Assembly: GCA_005776945.1 (NCBI GenBank)
Contig: SXOB01000021.1
Location: 1 to 50,769 of the forward strand
Direction: 5' to 3'
Length of the DNA: 50,769 nucleotides
Source: Pseudomonadota bacterium
GTDB lineage: Bacteria; Myxococcota_A; UBA796; GCA-2862545
Shown here piece after piece: positions 8,985 through 17,551 of the stretch. How positions within the stretch are numbered: the stretch's first letter is position 1; the number at the start of each line of letters is the position of its first letter. Below the pieces are notes generated by a model, which was not told the DNA's origin, did no database searches, and worked only from the letters and a program-made list of their open reading frames with translations. The position numbers and the translations under genes are program-made.

Positions 8985-9902
8985 ATGATTGCCGCTTTGG
9001 CCCTGGTGTCCGTTGCCTACGCTGGCTTCGACGTATCGTCGATGCGCAAGGACTCCCGGTCTGGCCCCTCGCCTTGGGGCGCGGGCGCGGCGCTGGATTC
9101 GGACCCCGCCACATGCTGGATGATTGACGGCGAGCAGGACAACGAGGGCAGCTGGATCGCGCTCGACGTCCCCGCGTCCGAGGTCGACAAGATCTCGATC
9201 GTGTCAGGCTGGGACAAGAGCGAGGACAGCTTCTTCGACTACGCGCGAATCAAGTTGGCGCGCGTCGAAGTCCTCGACATGAACAACGGCGAAACGGTGG
9301 TCGTCGACCAGCAGATCACCCTCGAAGACAAGCGCGGCTGGCAGCACATCGACCTGACCAACGGCAAGGTGGGCGGCGAAGTCAAGGGCGGCCGCGTCCG
9401 CGTGACCGTGCTCGAGGTGTACCCGGGCAAGGACTACGCGAACGTCGCGGTGTCCGAGGTGCGCGTCGGCCTCAAGGAGTTCCCCGCGGAGACGGGCAAA
9501 TTGACGTCGCCGCCGGAGTCCATCGAGGCCGGGCACGCCGCCGAACTCCTCCTGGACGGCAAGGACACGACGTTCTGGGCGAGCGAGCCGAGCCCCGAGG
9601 GCAACCCCACCTTCAAGGTGGCGGCGCCCGGCTACGGCCTCGCGAGCATCGGCATTCGGCCCGGTCCGGCGCCCTATGGCCGCCCGAAGACGCTGGTGCT
9701 GACGGCCAACGACGCCAAGGTCACCGTTACGGTCGAAGACAAGGCTGTCGTGCAGTGGTTCACGTTGCCCGTCATCGTCGGGTACACCGGCGGCGCCTGG
9801 GGCAACGTCAGCGTTGAGATCACCGAGACGTACCCAGGGACCAACAAGGGCGTCGCGATCGCCGAGGTGAAACTCAACGCCGCGACGATCGAGGAATTCT
9901 AG
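8985..9902 (+). CDS. secreted protein with two discoidin/glycan-binding-like domains
   Basis: ATG 8985 follows cgggaggaacg, giving 305 residues with a short signal peptide (IAALALVSVAYA). Two beta-sandwich modules are visible: the first (about 18-165) has LDSDPATCWMIDGE and SWIALDVP, the second (about 175-300) has LLLDGKDTTFWAS. This 'defined asset of Asp-x-x-Thr-x-W' pattern is that of F5/8-type or NADase-type glycan-binding domains. Likely function is binding a surface carbohydrate, by inference. There is no enzyme domain and no anchor. The upstream gap carries a run of eight G (8943-8950). The stop codon lies inside a dyad and a strong terminator follows. Confidence 0.7.
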   Translation: MIAALALVSVAYAGFDVSSMRKDSRSGPSPWGAGAALDSDPATCWMIDGEQDNEGSWIALDVPASEVDKISIVSGWDKSEDSFFDYARIKLARVEVLDMNNGETVVVDQQITLEDKRGWQHIDLTNGKVGGEVKGGRVRVTVLEVYPGKDYANVAVSEVRVGLKEFPAETGKLTSPPESIEAGHAAELLLDGKDTTFWASEPSPEGNPTFKVAAPGYGLASIGIRPGPAPYGRPKTLVLTANDAKVTVTVEDKAVVQWFTLPVIVGYTGGAWGNVSVEITETYPGTNKGVAIAEVKLNAATIEEF

Positions 9903-9923
9903 CAGGCCACTGGAGCCTGCTAG
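9899..9923. terminator. dyad spanning the stop of the discoidin-like gene
   Basis: CTAGCAGGC (9899-9907) and GCCTGCTAG (9915-9923) are perfect inverted repeats around a seven-base loop, and the left arm contains the TAG stop codon. It stands 14 bases before a second, stronger hairpin. A similar AGCAG/CTGCT dyad covers the gyrA stop. Confidence 0.55.
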
Positions 9924-9937
9924 GTCTACGGGGCAGC

Positions 9938-9962
9938 GCCGCTCCCCAGCTTGGGGAGCGGC
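9938..9962. terminator. strong bidirectional hairpin between convergent genes
   Basis: GCCGCTCCCC and GGGGAGCGGC form a perfect 10-bp stem with loop AGCTT. It lies midway between the plus-strand stop at 9902 and the minus-strand stop at 9975, so it can end transcription from both sides. Confidence 0.75.
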
Positions 9963-9974
9963 AGCCAGGCTCGC

Positions 9975-12911
9975 TCAGAGTATGTCGAGGGTGACAAGCA
10001 CGGGCGAGCCGGCAAGCAGACCGTCTGATGGGATGTAGGTGAAGCTGTCGGCGCCGACGAAGGCGGCGTCCGGCGTGTAGGTGAATGCCCCGTCGAATGC
10101 GAGCGACAGGAGGCCGTGGCTTGGAGGCGTGCCGACGCTGACGGTCATGGGGTCACCTTCGGGGTCGCCGTCGTTGTCGAGGACGCCCGGGGCGCCTACA
10201 ACGATGACCTCGTCGACCAAGCCGGCGAAGAAGAAGTCGGGATTGCCGCGCGGCGCGTCGTTGACCTGGGCGAGGACCATGTCGACGGTGGTCACGCTCG
10301 TGCCCCCGTCGTTCGTCGCCGCATAGGACCAGGTGTCGGTGCCGGCGAAGTCCTCGGGACCCGGCAGCGGCCGGGGGCCGTAGGTGAACGAGCCGTCCGC
10401 GTTGAGCGTCACCACGCCGTGGCTGGGTTGGGTGATGAGGATGGCGGTGAGATCGTCGCCGAGGTCGTTGGCGAGGACACCGTCGTCGACGGCCACCACA
10501 ATCGTGCTGTCCTCGTTGCCGGCGTACGTGTCGGGCACGGCGGTCGGCGGCGGCACGGGCGAGCCCGTGACGACGACGCAGACGATGGCGAGCTCAGAGG
10601 TCGCGCCCTCGGGGTCGACGGCCACGTAGTCGAACATGACTTGGCCCGTGTACCCGTCCGGCGGGGTGTACTCGAAGCTGCCGTCGGCGTGGAAGGCGAG
10701 GTCTCCGTGGTCCGCGTCGATGACCAACTCGGCGATGAGGGGGGCGTCTTCGGGGTCCGTGTCGTTGGACAGCACGCCATCGGCGCCCGTGACGAACAGC
10801 GGGACGCCCTGTTCGGTGTCGTAGAAGTCGGCGGCGGCGAAGGGCGCCTCGTTTTCCGGGACGACGATGAGGGTGACCGTCGCTGGGGCCGACAACGCGA
10901 TGCCGTCGGACACCGCGTAGGTGAACGTGACGAGCCCCGCGTACCCGTCGGCGGCGATGTACGTGAAGGAGCCGTTGGCATTGAGCAGCAGCGTGCCGAA
11001 GCCTGGCGGCGTCGACAGCACCGCGGTCAGGTCGTCGCCATCGATGTCGATGTCGTTGCCGAGAACGCCGGGGGCGAGGACGAGGCGGGCGCCGCCGTCG
11101 ACGTCGTAGGCGTCGGCCACGGCGGTAGGTGCGTCGTTCGTCGGGAGGATGGTCAAGGTAACGGTGGCGGTGTCTGAGGTGGTGCCGTCGGACACCGTGT
11201 AGGTGAACGTGTCGACCCCGTGGACGTTCGTCATCGGCGCGTACGTGAACGTGCCGTCGGCCGCGAAGGTCAGGACGCCATTCGTTGTGGTACTCAACAG
11301 GGCCGCCGTGATTTCGTCCCCGTCGGGATCGACGTCGTTGAGCATGACGCTCGGCGCAGCGAGGAACCCGTCTTCATCGACCGCGTACGCGTCGTCGCCA
11401 GCGATGGGGCCATCGGCCGAAGCTTCGACGGTGAGCGAGACCACGACCGGTGCCGAGGAGCCGCTCGTTGCACGAGCCACGTAGGTGAACGACGTCGGCG
11501 ACGTGTTGTTGAGGCCGGGCGTCCAGGTGAAGCTGCCGTCCTCGTCCAGCGCGAGGAGGCCGTGGGCCGGCGGAGTCACGACGTCGGCCGAGAGATCATC
11601 GCCTTCGGCGTCCGAGTCGTTGGCGAGAACGCCCGGGGCGGCGACCACAAGCGGGACGTCTTCGCCGGTCGTGTAGGCTTCTTGTTCCGCGATGGGGGCG
11701 TCATCGACGGGGCGCACGTCGATCGTGACGACGGCAAGCTCCGACGGGCCGGTGGCGTCTTCGGCGACGTAGGCAAAGCTGTCGATGCCGGAGAACTCCT
11801 CATCCGGGGTGTACGAGAACGCGCCATCGGGCAGAAGATCGACGCTTCCGTGTTCGGGCGCGTCGACGAGCGTTGCCGTGAGGGGGTCGCCGTCGGGGTC
11901 CACGTCGTTGTCGAGGACACCGGGGTCGGCGACCACCAGGGTGTCGTCTTCGTCGAGCTCATAGTCGTCATCATTCGCGATGGGCAGCTCGTCGGCGTCG
12001 ACGACCTCGAAGACGAGGGTGGCTCCGTCCGTTTGGACGCCGTCAGAGATCTCGTACGGGATCTCGATCGTCCCGATGAAGCCAGGCGGCGGCGCGTAGG
12101 TACGGTGATCGGCGAAGGTGGACAATGAGCCGGTAGGAGCAGGCCCGACGCCGGCGACCGTGAGCGCATCGCCGTCGGGGTCGCCGTCATTCGCCAACAG
12201 GTCCTCGTCGGTGAACGACCAGACGCTGTTCTGCGGGATCGTGAACTCGTCGTCCTTGGCGAACGGGGCATCGTTGGCGGGCTGAACGTCGATGGTGACC
12301 GTGGCGATGATCGACGCCAGGCCGTCGGAGACCTCGATCGTGAATTGGTCGGTCCCCACGAAGTCGGGAGCCGGCGCGTAGAGCACTGCGGGCGGTGAGC
12401 CGGAGACAGCGCCGTTGTTCGGGGAAGTCACCGTTGTGTGGGTCAGGGCGTCGCCGTCGATGTCCGTGCCCGGAAGCGTGATCGGCAGCGGCGTGTCTTC
12501 CTGGGTGGTGACAACGAGGTCCTCGGCCACGGGGGCGTCGTTGACGGCCAAGATCGTGAGCGTGACCTGGGTCGACACGGTGGCGACGCCGTCGGATACC
12601 TCGACGCTCAGCTGGTCGATGCCGGCGACGTCGGGATGCGGTGTATACGTAAGCTGGTCACCCGCGAGCGCTGCGGTTCCAAGCGCCGGCGCGCTGGTGA
12701 GTGCAAAGGTCAGCGGGTCGCCGTCGGTGTCCGTCGCCAGCAACGTGAAGGTGAGCGCGACGTCCTCGGACGTCTGGAAGGCCAACGTTCCAATGTTGGG
12801 CGGGACGTTGTTCGTCGTGCTGCTGGTCGTCGTGTCGGTTGTCGTCGGGCTGCCGCCGACGGGACCGCAGGCTGCGAGGCCTGCCAGGGCAAGGCTCAGG
12901 GTGGAGCGCAT
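9975..12911 (-). CDS. tandem-95 repeat (cadherin-like) lipoprotein
   Basis: Start chosen at ATG 12911, which has ggag upstream and gives 978 residues with a lipobox (LALAGLAAC, Cys about 16) after a normal signal sequence. A Thr-rich linker (TTTDTTTSSTT) is followed by ten consecutive modules of about 95 residues, each with a variant of PGVLxNDxDxDGDxLTA, a hydrophobic GSFTYTP strand and SFTYxxSDG, ending NDAP; this is the tandem-95/VCBS/cadherin-like Ig fold with calcium-binding Asp clusters. No C-terminal anchor or catalytic domain is present. Likely a surface adhesin or spacer. Downstream of kup with an 80-base gap holding a hairpin. Confidence 0.88.
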   Translation of the reverse strand: MRSTLSLALAGLAACGPVGGSPTTTDTTTSSTTNNVPPNIGTLAFQTSEDVALTFTLLATDTDGDPLTFALTSAPALGTAALAGDQLTYTPHPDVAGIDQLSVEVSDGVATVSTQVTLTILAVNDAPVAEDLVVTTQEDTPLPITLPGTDIDGDALTHTTVTSPNNGAVSGSPPAVLYAPAPDFVGTDQFTIEVSDGLASIIATVTIDVQPANDAPFAKDDEFTIPQNSVWSFTDEDLLANDGDPDGDALTVAGVGPAPTGSLSTFADHRTYAPPPGFIGTIEIPYEISDGVQTDGATLVFEVVDADELPIANDDDYELDEDDTLVVADPGVLDNDVDPDGDPLTATLVDAPEHGSVDLLPDGAFSYTPDEEFSGIDSFAYVAEDATGPSELAVVTIDVRPVDDAPIAEQEAYTTGEDVPLVVAAPGVLANDSDAEGDDLSADVVTPPAHGLLALDEDGSFTWTPGLNNTSPTSFTYVARATSGSSAPVVVSLTVEASADGPIAGDDAYAVDEDGFLAAPSVMLNDVDPDGDEITAALLSTTTNGVLTFAADGTFTYAPMTNVHGVDTFTYTVSDGTTSDTATVTLTILPTNDAPTAVADAYDVDGGARLVLAPGVLGNDIDIDGDDLTAVLSTPPGFGTLLLNANGSFTYIAADGYAGLVTFTYAVSDGIALSAPATVTLIVVPENEAPFAAADFYDTEQGVPLFVTGADGVLSNDTDPEDAPLIAELVIDADHGDLAFHADGSFEYTPPDGYTGQVMFDYVAVDPEGATSELAIVCVVVTGSPVPPPTAVPDTYAGNEDSTIVVAVDDGVLANDLGDDLTAILITQPSHGVVTLNADGSFTYGPRPLPGPEDFAGTDTWSYAATNDGGTSVTTVDMVLAQVNDAPRGNPDFFFAGLVDEVIVVGAPGVLDNDGDPEGDPMTVSVGTPPSHGLLSLAFDGAFTYTPDAAFVGADSFTYIPSDGLLAGSPVLVTLDIL

Positions 12912-12929
12912 GGATTCTCCGTGATGCGC

Positions 12930-12948
12930 CCCAAGGTACAGCCTTGGG
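12930..12948 (-). promoter_or_regulatory. hairpin between kup and the tandem-95 gene
   Basis: CCCAAGG (12930-12936) and CCTTGGG (12942-12948) are perfect inverted repeats around TACAG. Read on the minus strand it sits after kup and about 19 bases before the lipoprotein ATG, so it could terminate kup transcription or act in the leader of the lipoprotein. There is no T-tract. Confidence 0.4.
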
Positions 12949-12991
12949 CTTGGAAGGGAAAGCGGATCGGAAGGAGGCGTCCGAAGTTGAG

Positions 12992-14899
12992 TCAATCTTC
13001 GAGGCGAATCGTGACTTCCATCCCCTTCTTCGGCGTCACCCGCACGGGGACGACCTCCTTGCTGACGCCGGTATCTGCGCCGAGACCAAACCAAGTCTGC
13101 GCTTGGGCGGCCGTCGCGAGGGCGAGCGAGAAGATGTAGTACCGGGCCCGCCACCACCAAGCGCCACCGTCGATGACGATGGCCTCTTTGCCCATCACGA
13201 TGGTCCAGCGCGAACTGTGGATGCGGATGCGCTTGTCATGGCGCAACTGCCAAAGGGCGCGGCGGACGTTGGGGCTCTCCATGTAGCCGATGAACATTCG
13301 CACGCTGACGATGTGCTCGCCGAATTCGTGCGTTTCGTAGCGCTCGCCCGTCCAGTACGGCCGATCCTCGACGAACACGACGTTGAACACGGTGAGGTGC
13401 TTGGGCAGCGAGCCGTACCGATCCATGAACTTGAGGAGGAGGACGGGGACGGGGTCGTCGATCTCATCGATGCGCTCGGACGTGAGGAAGACCATCGCGC
13501 GAGGCAGTTCGGTCAGGCGCGACTTGCGCGCCACGAGTTCGCGGACCGTGATCCGGTCGACAGCCCGGTAGGCGGCACCCAGCTCAGACCGGGTCGACCG
13601 CCACGTGCGCATGAACGTGTACAGGCCGATGCCGAAGGCGGCGCTCATCCAGGCTCCGTCGAAGAACTTGAGGCTCGTCGACGTGAGGTACGCCAATTCC
13701 AGCAGCAAGAAGGGGCCGAATGTCGCCGCCAGGCGCGGCAGGGACCACCCCCAACCGTAGCGGGCGAGCATGGCCATCCCGGACGTGGTGGCCACCATCG
13801 TACCGCTCATCGTGAAGCCGTAGGCCGCGGCGAGACCCGTGCTGCTTCCAAAGGTGATCACGAGCAGCGAGCAACCGGCCCATAGCAGCAGGTTGATCGC
13901 AGGCATGTAGATCTGGCCTTCGACGGCCTCGTTCGTGTGGACGATGGTGACCCTCGGCAACAGGCCCAAGTTGATGGCGCTGCGCGCAAGGCTGAAGGCA
14001 CCGCTGATGAGCGCCTGGCTTGCAATGATCGCCGCGAGCGTGGCGAGGCCGACCATGGGGTAAACGGCCCACTCTGGCACGAGACTGAAGAAGACGTTGT
14101 TCGCGACGATGGGACCGCCCGACGCCAAGCGCGCCCCTTGGCCCATATACGACAACATCAGGCACGGGTACGCGAGCACAAGCCACGCGCGGCGAATGGC
14201 CTGCGCGCCGAAGTGGCCGAGGTCGGCGTACAGCGCCTCGCCGCCCGTGATGCAGAGGATGACGCTCGCGAGCGCAATGGCCGTGCCATGGGGGCCATGG
14301 GTCACGACGTAGGTGAACGCATAGTACGGGTTGAAGGCGCCCAGAATCTCGGGGTGCCCGAGGACTTCGCGGAGCCCCAGCGCGCCGATCGCGAGGAACC
14401 AAGCGATCATGATCGTTCCGAACGTGCCGCCTACGCGTGCGGTACCCAACGACTGAACGCGAAACACGAAGGCCAGGATGGCAAGCGTGAGCGGCACGAC
14501 GACCGGCGCCAGGGCGGGGTTTCGGACCGTGAGACCCTCCACCGCCGAAAGGACCGAGATGGCCGGCGTCAACAGGCCCTCGCCGAACAGCAGGCAGCTG
14601 CCCATGACCAACGCCGACGAAAACAGGGCCGTGCGCGGGATTCGGAGGGCCTGTAGGAGGCCCATCAGCGCGAACGTGCCGCCCTCCCCGTTGTTGTCGG
14701 CTCGGAGGACGAAGGTCACGTACTTCGCCGTGATCGTCACACTGAGGACCCACAGGATGAGACTCGTGACGCCCATCGCGTCTGCCGTGGTTTCGACGCC
14801 CCCGTGGTTCCGGATTTCGTTCCACGTGTACAGGGGGCTCGTGCCGATGTCGCCGAAAACGACACCGGTTGCTGCCAGAGTGAGAGTCCACAGCGGCAC
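12992..14899 (-). CDS. kup: Kup-type low-affinity potassium transporter
   Basis: Using the GTG at 14899 the protein has 635 residues. TM1 carries the family signature GVVFGDIGTSPLYT, followed by LRADNNGEGGTFAL and about twelve transmembrane segments; the C-terminal third is a soluble domain of normal length. Kup proteins import K+ driven by protons. GTG 14899 has no convincing ribosome-binding site and starts immediately at TM1. In the same frame, CTG 14989 has GAGG six bases upstream and would add 30 residues (SHEPQAETSVSAHSHPP...), closer to the variable N-terminal tail of the family. No ATG, GTG or TTG exists between an upstream TAG and 14899. Confidence 0.93.
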   Translation of the reverse strand: MPLWTLTLAATGVVFGDIGTSPLYTWNEIRNHGGVETTADAMGVTSLILWVLSVTITAKYVTFVLRADNNGEGGTFALMGLLQALRIPRTALFSSALVMGSCLLFGEGLLTPAISVLSAVEGLTVRNPALAPVVVPLTLAILAFVFRVQSLGTARVGGTFGTIMIAWFLAIGALGLREVLGHPEILGAFNPYYAFTYVVTHGPHGTAIALASVILCITGGEALYADLGHFGAQAIRRAWLVLAYPCLMLSYMGQGARLASGGPIVANNVFFSLVPEWAVYPMVGLATLAAIIASQALISGAFSLARSAINLGLLPRVTIVHTNEAVEGQIYMPAINLLLWAGCSLLVITFGSSTGLAAAYGFTMSGTMVATTSGMAMLARYGWGWSLPRLAATFGPFLLLELAYLTSTSLKFFDGAWMSAAFGIGLYTFMRTWRSTRSELGAAYRAVDRITVRELVARKSRLTELPRAMVFLTSERIDEIDDPVPVLLLKFMDRYGSLPKHLTVFNVVFVEDRPYWTGERYETHEFGEHIVSVRMFIGYMESPNVRRALWQLRHDKRIRIHSSRWTIVMGKEAIVIDGGAWWWRARYYIFSLALATAAQAQTWFGLGADTGVSKEVVPVRVTPKKGMEVTIRLED

Positions 14900-14951
14900 G
14901 TTGGTGTGCCCGTGCGGCGCCGCCGGAGTGCCGCCCGGCGGGTGGGAGTGT

Positions 14952-14971
14952 GCCGAAACGCTTGTTTCGGC
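14952..14971 (-). promoter_or_regulatory. perfect hairpin upstream of kup
   Basis: GCCGAAAC and GTTTCGGC form a perfect 8-bp stem with a GCTT loop, 53 bases before the kup GTG. It is a leader hairpin if GTG 14899 is the start, or lies inside the coding sequence if CTG 14989 is used. Confidence 0.4.
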
Positions 14972-15053
14972 CTGCGGTTCGTGACTCAGGGTGCGCCTCA
15001 GGGACGCGTCGGGACTCGGCGCGTGGGGTGCCTATCACTGGTCCCAGACACGA

Positions 15054-15082
15054 CAACGCGGCCCTGCGATGGGGCCGCGTTG
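15054..15082 (-). terminator. terminator-like hairpin after the sensor-like gene
   Basis: CAACGCGGCCC (15054-15064) and GGGCCGCGTTG (15072-15082) form a perfect 11-bp stem with a seven-base loop, 16 bases beyond the minus-strand stop at 15098. An A-run on the plus strand beside it would be U-rich only on the 5' side for this gene, so termination is not of the textbook type. The rest of 14900-15097 shows no gene. Confidence 0.55.
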
Positions 15083-15097
15083 GGCGAAAAAGTCGAC

Positions 15098-16303
15098 TCA
15101 GGTGCGTCGCGTACGCGGGGTGCGCGGCTGGCGCGAGCGCGCGGTTGTCGCCGTCGTCACCATGGGCTCGACGATCGTCGATACGGGCGCCTCGGCCGCC
15201 TCGAGGACTTCTGCAACGCGGCGGCGACGCCAGGCCATTCCGCCGACCGCGAACAGACCGAGTGCGGCCATGGTCGCGACTTGGGTCCCGCCGAGGTTGT
15301 CCGTCGTGTTCTCGACCGCGCGCCGCCCGATGGCGACCGTCGTCGGCTGGAGGTCGTCGCGGGCGACGACGGCCCAACGTTGGCCCATGAGGTTCACGGG
15401 GCGGACGGCAACGTGGCGGCCCTCGGGATCGCGACCCCAGGCGGTGTGGCCGTCGAGGCCGACGAAGACGGGGTCATTGCTGTGGCGCGACGGCGGCATG
15501 GCGCGCTGCAGCGCGGCCAGGCCATCAGGGCGCAGCAGGGTCACGTCGGAGCCCATTGCGGCGACCTCGTCGGCGAGGTTGTCGAGGGCCGACCACGCCA
15601 GAATGGTGCCACCGTTGGCCGTCGCGGAGACCGACAGGGCATGCGGCCCTTCGACGCCGGGGGGCACCATGATGGTCCCCTTGTTGCGGGCATTTTCGGC
15701 CGCTTCGGCGAGCGGACCGCTGAGGCGAGCGCCAAGCAGGCCCGAACGGCGGCTGCTGTAGACGACGCGACCGTCGGGTCCGGCGAGCGCGAGCTCGAGA
15801 ATGTTGTTTTCCTCTGCCTTCGAGCGCAGGCGCGGGTCCCACCAGGTCATCGCCGCGCCGTACCGGCTGCGGTCGTGGCCCATCGTCGGCCGCTCGGCGG
15901 CGGCCGCGCGGTGGAAGTACTGAATGAGCACGCCGTCGGTGTCGACCTTGGCGCGCGCATCCTGAGGGATGGCCGTGCGCAGCGCCTCGGCGGCGCTCCC
16001 GCGGATGAAGTTGTCGGTGCGCACCAGCATCGCGAGCGGGCCGAGCTCGGCGATGGCGGCGACCGTCATCGGGTCAGAAGCGAGCCGGGCGGCGGCCTCC
16101 TCGGCCTTCGCATTCCAAGAGGCGACGGCCATCGTCCCTTGTTCGGCCGACGCGTCCAGACGGGCGATGGCTTCGACGCGGAGACTACGCTCGGCGTCGT
16201 TCCACCAGTTCCAGCCGGATGCGACGGCGGCCAGGGCGAGCACGGCGGTCAACGCGCCAGCGATTCGGAGCCACCGGGGGGTGTGCTTAAACGGATTGGG
16301 CAT
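15098..16303 (-). CDS. membrane sensor-like protein without output domain
   Basis: A 401-residue protein; ATG behind GGAGGCCCC. It has a TM helix at about 11-32, a long extracytoplasmic region (about 33-345) whose start has the ERSLRVEAIARLD amphipathic pattern seen in chemoreceptor and double-Cache sensors, and a second TM at about 345-362 followed by RRRR and a short, Thr/Arg-rich tail. Such topology normally leads into HAMP, kinase or methyl-accepting modules, but here the protein ends after about 40 residues. It may signal through a partner or be only a ligand-binding protein. Function not assigned. Confidence 0.65.
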   Translation of the reverse strand: MPNPFKHTPRWLRIAGALTAVLALAAVASGWNWWNDAERSLRVEAIARLDASAEQGTMAVASWNAKAEEAAARLASDPMTVAAIAELGPLAMLVRTDNFIRGSAAEALRTAIPQDARAKVDTDGVLIQYFHRAAAAERPTMGHDRSRYGAAMTWWDPRLRSKAEENNILELALAGPDGRVVYSSRRSGLLGARLSGPLAEAAENARNKGTIMVPPGVEGPHALSVSATANGGTILAWSALDNLADEVAAMGSDVTLLRPDGLAALQRAMPPSRHSNDPVFVGLDGHTAWGRDPEGRHVAVRPVNLMGQRWAVVARDDLQPTTVAIGRRAVENTTDNLGGTQVATMAALGLFAVGGMAWRRRRVAEVLEAAEAPVSTIVEPMVTTATTARSRQPRTPRTRRT

Positions 16304-16377
16304 GGGGCCTCCGCGGGCGCCATCGGCTCACGCCGCCCAAACTTGAGGGTGCGATTTCACGGCCCCACGGTCGCCGC

Positions 16378-16692
16378 TCAGCGCTTGGTCCAGAGCCCCG
16401 CACTGGCGGTCTCGTCCCGGTAGTCGCAGACGACAATGGCGCTGCAGACGGTGCGCACATGCTCCATCACGCGCTTGGTTGCCGTGTGCGTCGTGAAGGA
16501 AGAGTAGGCGGCGTAGTCGTCGAAACGGCAAACCCAGGCGATGTCGTACGAGTCGGGGGTGCCAGCGCGGTCGGTGCCGACCTCTACTGCGCGCAGCTCC
16601 GGCACGCGGCCTACGAGGTTCGCGAGCAGATCCACCGTTTGTTGCTTGTCGACGATCTTGCGCAGCTTGAGCAGCGCGATGTGTGTGAACAA
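16378..16692 (-). CDS. Dabb (stress-responsive alpha/beta barrel) family protein
   Basis: Start chosen at TTG 16692, with GGGGGA upstream, so that the protein begins FTHIALLKLR, exactly where Dabb domains start; 104 residues. Typical features are the first beta strand HIALLKLRK, an ELRAVEVGTD strand and the histidine-containing YSSFTTHTATKRVMEHV helix. Dabb proteins are small dimeric ferredoxin-like barrels; some are stress-induced, but no substrate can be named. It is followed 74 bases later by the sensor-like gene on the same strand. Confidence 0.75.
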   Translation of the reverse strand: MFTHIALLKLRKIVDKQQTVDLLANLVGRVPELRAVEVGTDRAGTPDSYDIAWVCRFDDYAAYSSFTTHTATKRVMEHVRTVCSAIVVCDYRDETASAGLWTKR

Positions 16693-16834
16693 CGATCCCC
16701 CGGGCGTCCCGCTAGCTGGATGCCGCGAAAGAGCCACTCGCGGGCGCGACTACCCCCGTCCACGGCGGGCCGCGTGCAGAGGATGCAAATTTTTTTGGTG
16801 AGCGAAGAGACGAGTAAGAACCTCTGCTTTTCGT

Positions 16835-16904
16835 CACGATCCGCATGGGTACGCGATCGTGGGGGGCACGTGCCACTTGTGCGGCTTCCGGAGCGGGCTA
16901 TCCT
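16835..16904 (+). promoter_or_regulatory. candidate promoter with two dyads upstream of HU
   Basis: A possible sigma-70 promoter TTGTGC (16877-16882), 16-base spacer, TATCCT (16899-16904) lies 35 bases before the HU start. Just upstream are a perfect 10-base palindrome GGCACGTGCC (16865-16874) next to the -35 box and a 7-base inverted repeat CACGATC/GATCGTG (16835-16841 and 16855-16861), both possible operator sites. The rest of the 247-base gap between 16692 and 16940 holds a T7 run and no gene. Confidence 0.4.
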
Positions 16905-16939
16905 CACGGCGCCTCTCCCAACCCCATTGGAGGTTTACG

Positions 16940-17233
16940 ATGAACAAGGGCGAAATGGCGGCCAAGCTGGCCTCCAAGACTGGCATCTCGAAGGCGAAGG
17001 CCCTCGAGGTCCTCAACACGATCTTCAGCGCCGAGAAGGGCGAGGGCATCATTGCCATCGAGCTCGACGCTGGCGGCAAGGTCGTCGTTCCGGGCTTCGG
17101 CACGTTCGGCACGCGCAAGCGCGCCGCGCGCACGGGCACCAACCCGGCAAACGGCAAGAAGCTCAGCATCCCGTCGCGGTCCTACGCCTACTTCAAGGCC
17201 GGCAAGACCCTTCGCGAGCGCGTCGAGAAGTAG
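16940..17233 (+). CDS. HU/IHF family DNA-binding protein
   Basis: ATG 16940 behind attggaggtttacg gives 97 residues, the normal HU size. N-terminal helices (NKGEMAAKLASKTGISKAKA) lead into the beta-arm with VVPGFGTFGTRKRAAR, and the minor-groove contact TNPANGKKLSIPSR carries the intercalating Pro. HU bends and compacts DNA. An unusual point is the Tyr-Ala-Tyr-Phe-Lys segment where many HUs have P-x-F-K-x-G-K, but the AGKTLRERV end is intact. Monocistronic and convergent with the yggU-like gene. Confidence 0.94.
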   Translation: MNKGEMAAKLASKTGISKAKALEVLNTIFSAEKGEGIIAIELDAGGKVVVPGFGTFGTRKRAARTGTNPANGKKLSIPSRSYAYFKAGKTLRERVEK

Positions 17234-17250
17234 TCGCTCCGCTGACGGCT

Positions 17251-17267
17251 GCGGTCACCCCGACCGC
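17251..17267. terminator. hairpin across the HU / YggU-like convergent end
   Basis: GCGGTC (17251-17256) and GACCGC (17262-17267) with loop ACCCC, spanning the stop of the minus-strand gene and lying 17 bases after the HU stop; a small two-way terminator is plausible. Confidence 0.4.
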
Positions 17268-17551
17268 GGCCGGCTGCTGGCTTGTAGGGCGTCGTCAAGA
17301 CGCGCTGCAAGCTGTTCGGGGTCCCCCGAGATGGCGATGCGCTTGGTACGCGCACTTGCCCCGCTGACCACGGTGACGTCGGCGATAGGCACGCCAAACA
17401 CCTCTCGGGCGAGAAATCGGCAAAGGACGTCGTTGGCGCGTCCGTCGGTGGGCTCCGCGGCCACGTCGACGCGAAGCGGCCAAGCGGAGGCACGAAATCC
17501 GGTCGTGCGGGCGCCCGGGCGGACGCGAACGTCGACGACGAACGCCTTCAT
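17255..17551 (-). CDS. DUF167/UPF0235 (YggU-like) protein
   Basis: A 98-residue protein with the family hallmarks LRVDVAAEPTDGRAND, then a helix, then VTVVSGASARTKRI. The fold is a small alpha/beta sandwich whose cellular role is unknown; family members often sit beside translation or cell-division genes. It is the last gene of a six-gene minus-strand operon and its ATG overlaps the preceding stop by four bases. Confidence 0.88.
   Translation of the reverse strand: MKAFVVDVRVRPGARTTGFRASAWPLRVDVAAEPTDGRANDVLCRFLAREVFGVPIADVTVVSGASARTKRIAISGDPEQLAARLDDALQASSRPRSG

Noticed and set aside
16786..16796. An intrinsic terminator at the T7 run
   Set aside because: No plus-strand gene lies upstream and no strong stem directly precedes the run.
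16860..16890. A sigma-54 promoter before HU (GGGCAC...TTGTGC)
   Set aside because: The spacing between the GG and GC elements is two bases too long for the -24/-12 consensus.
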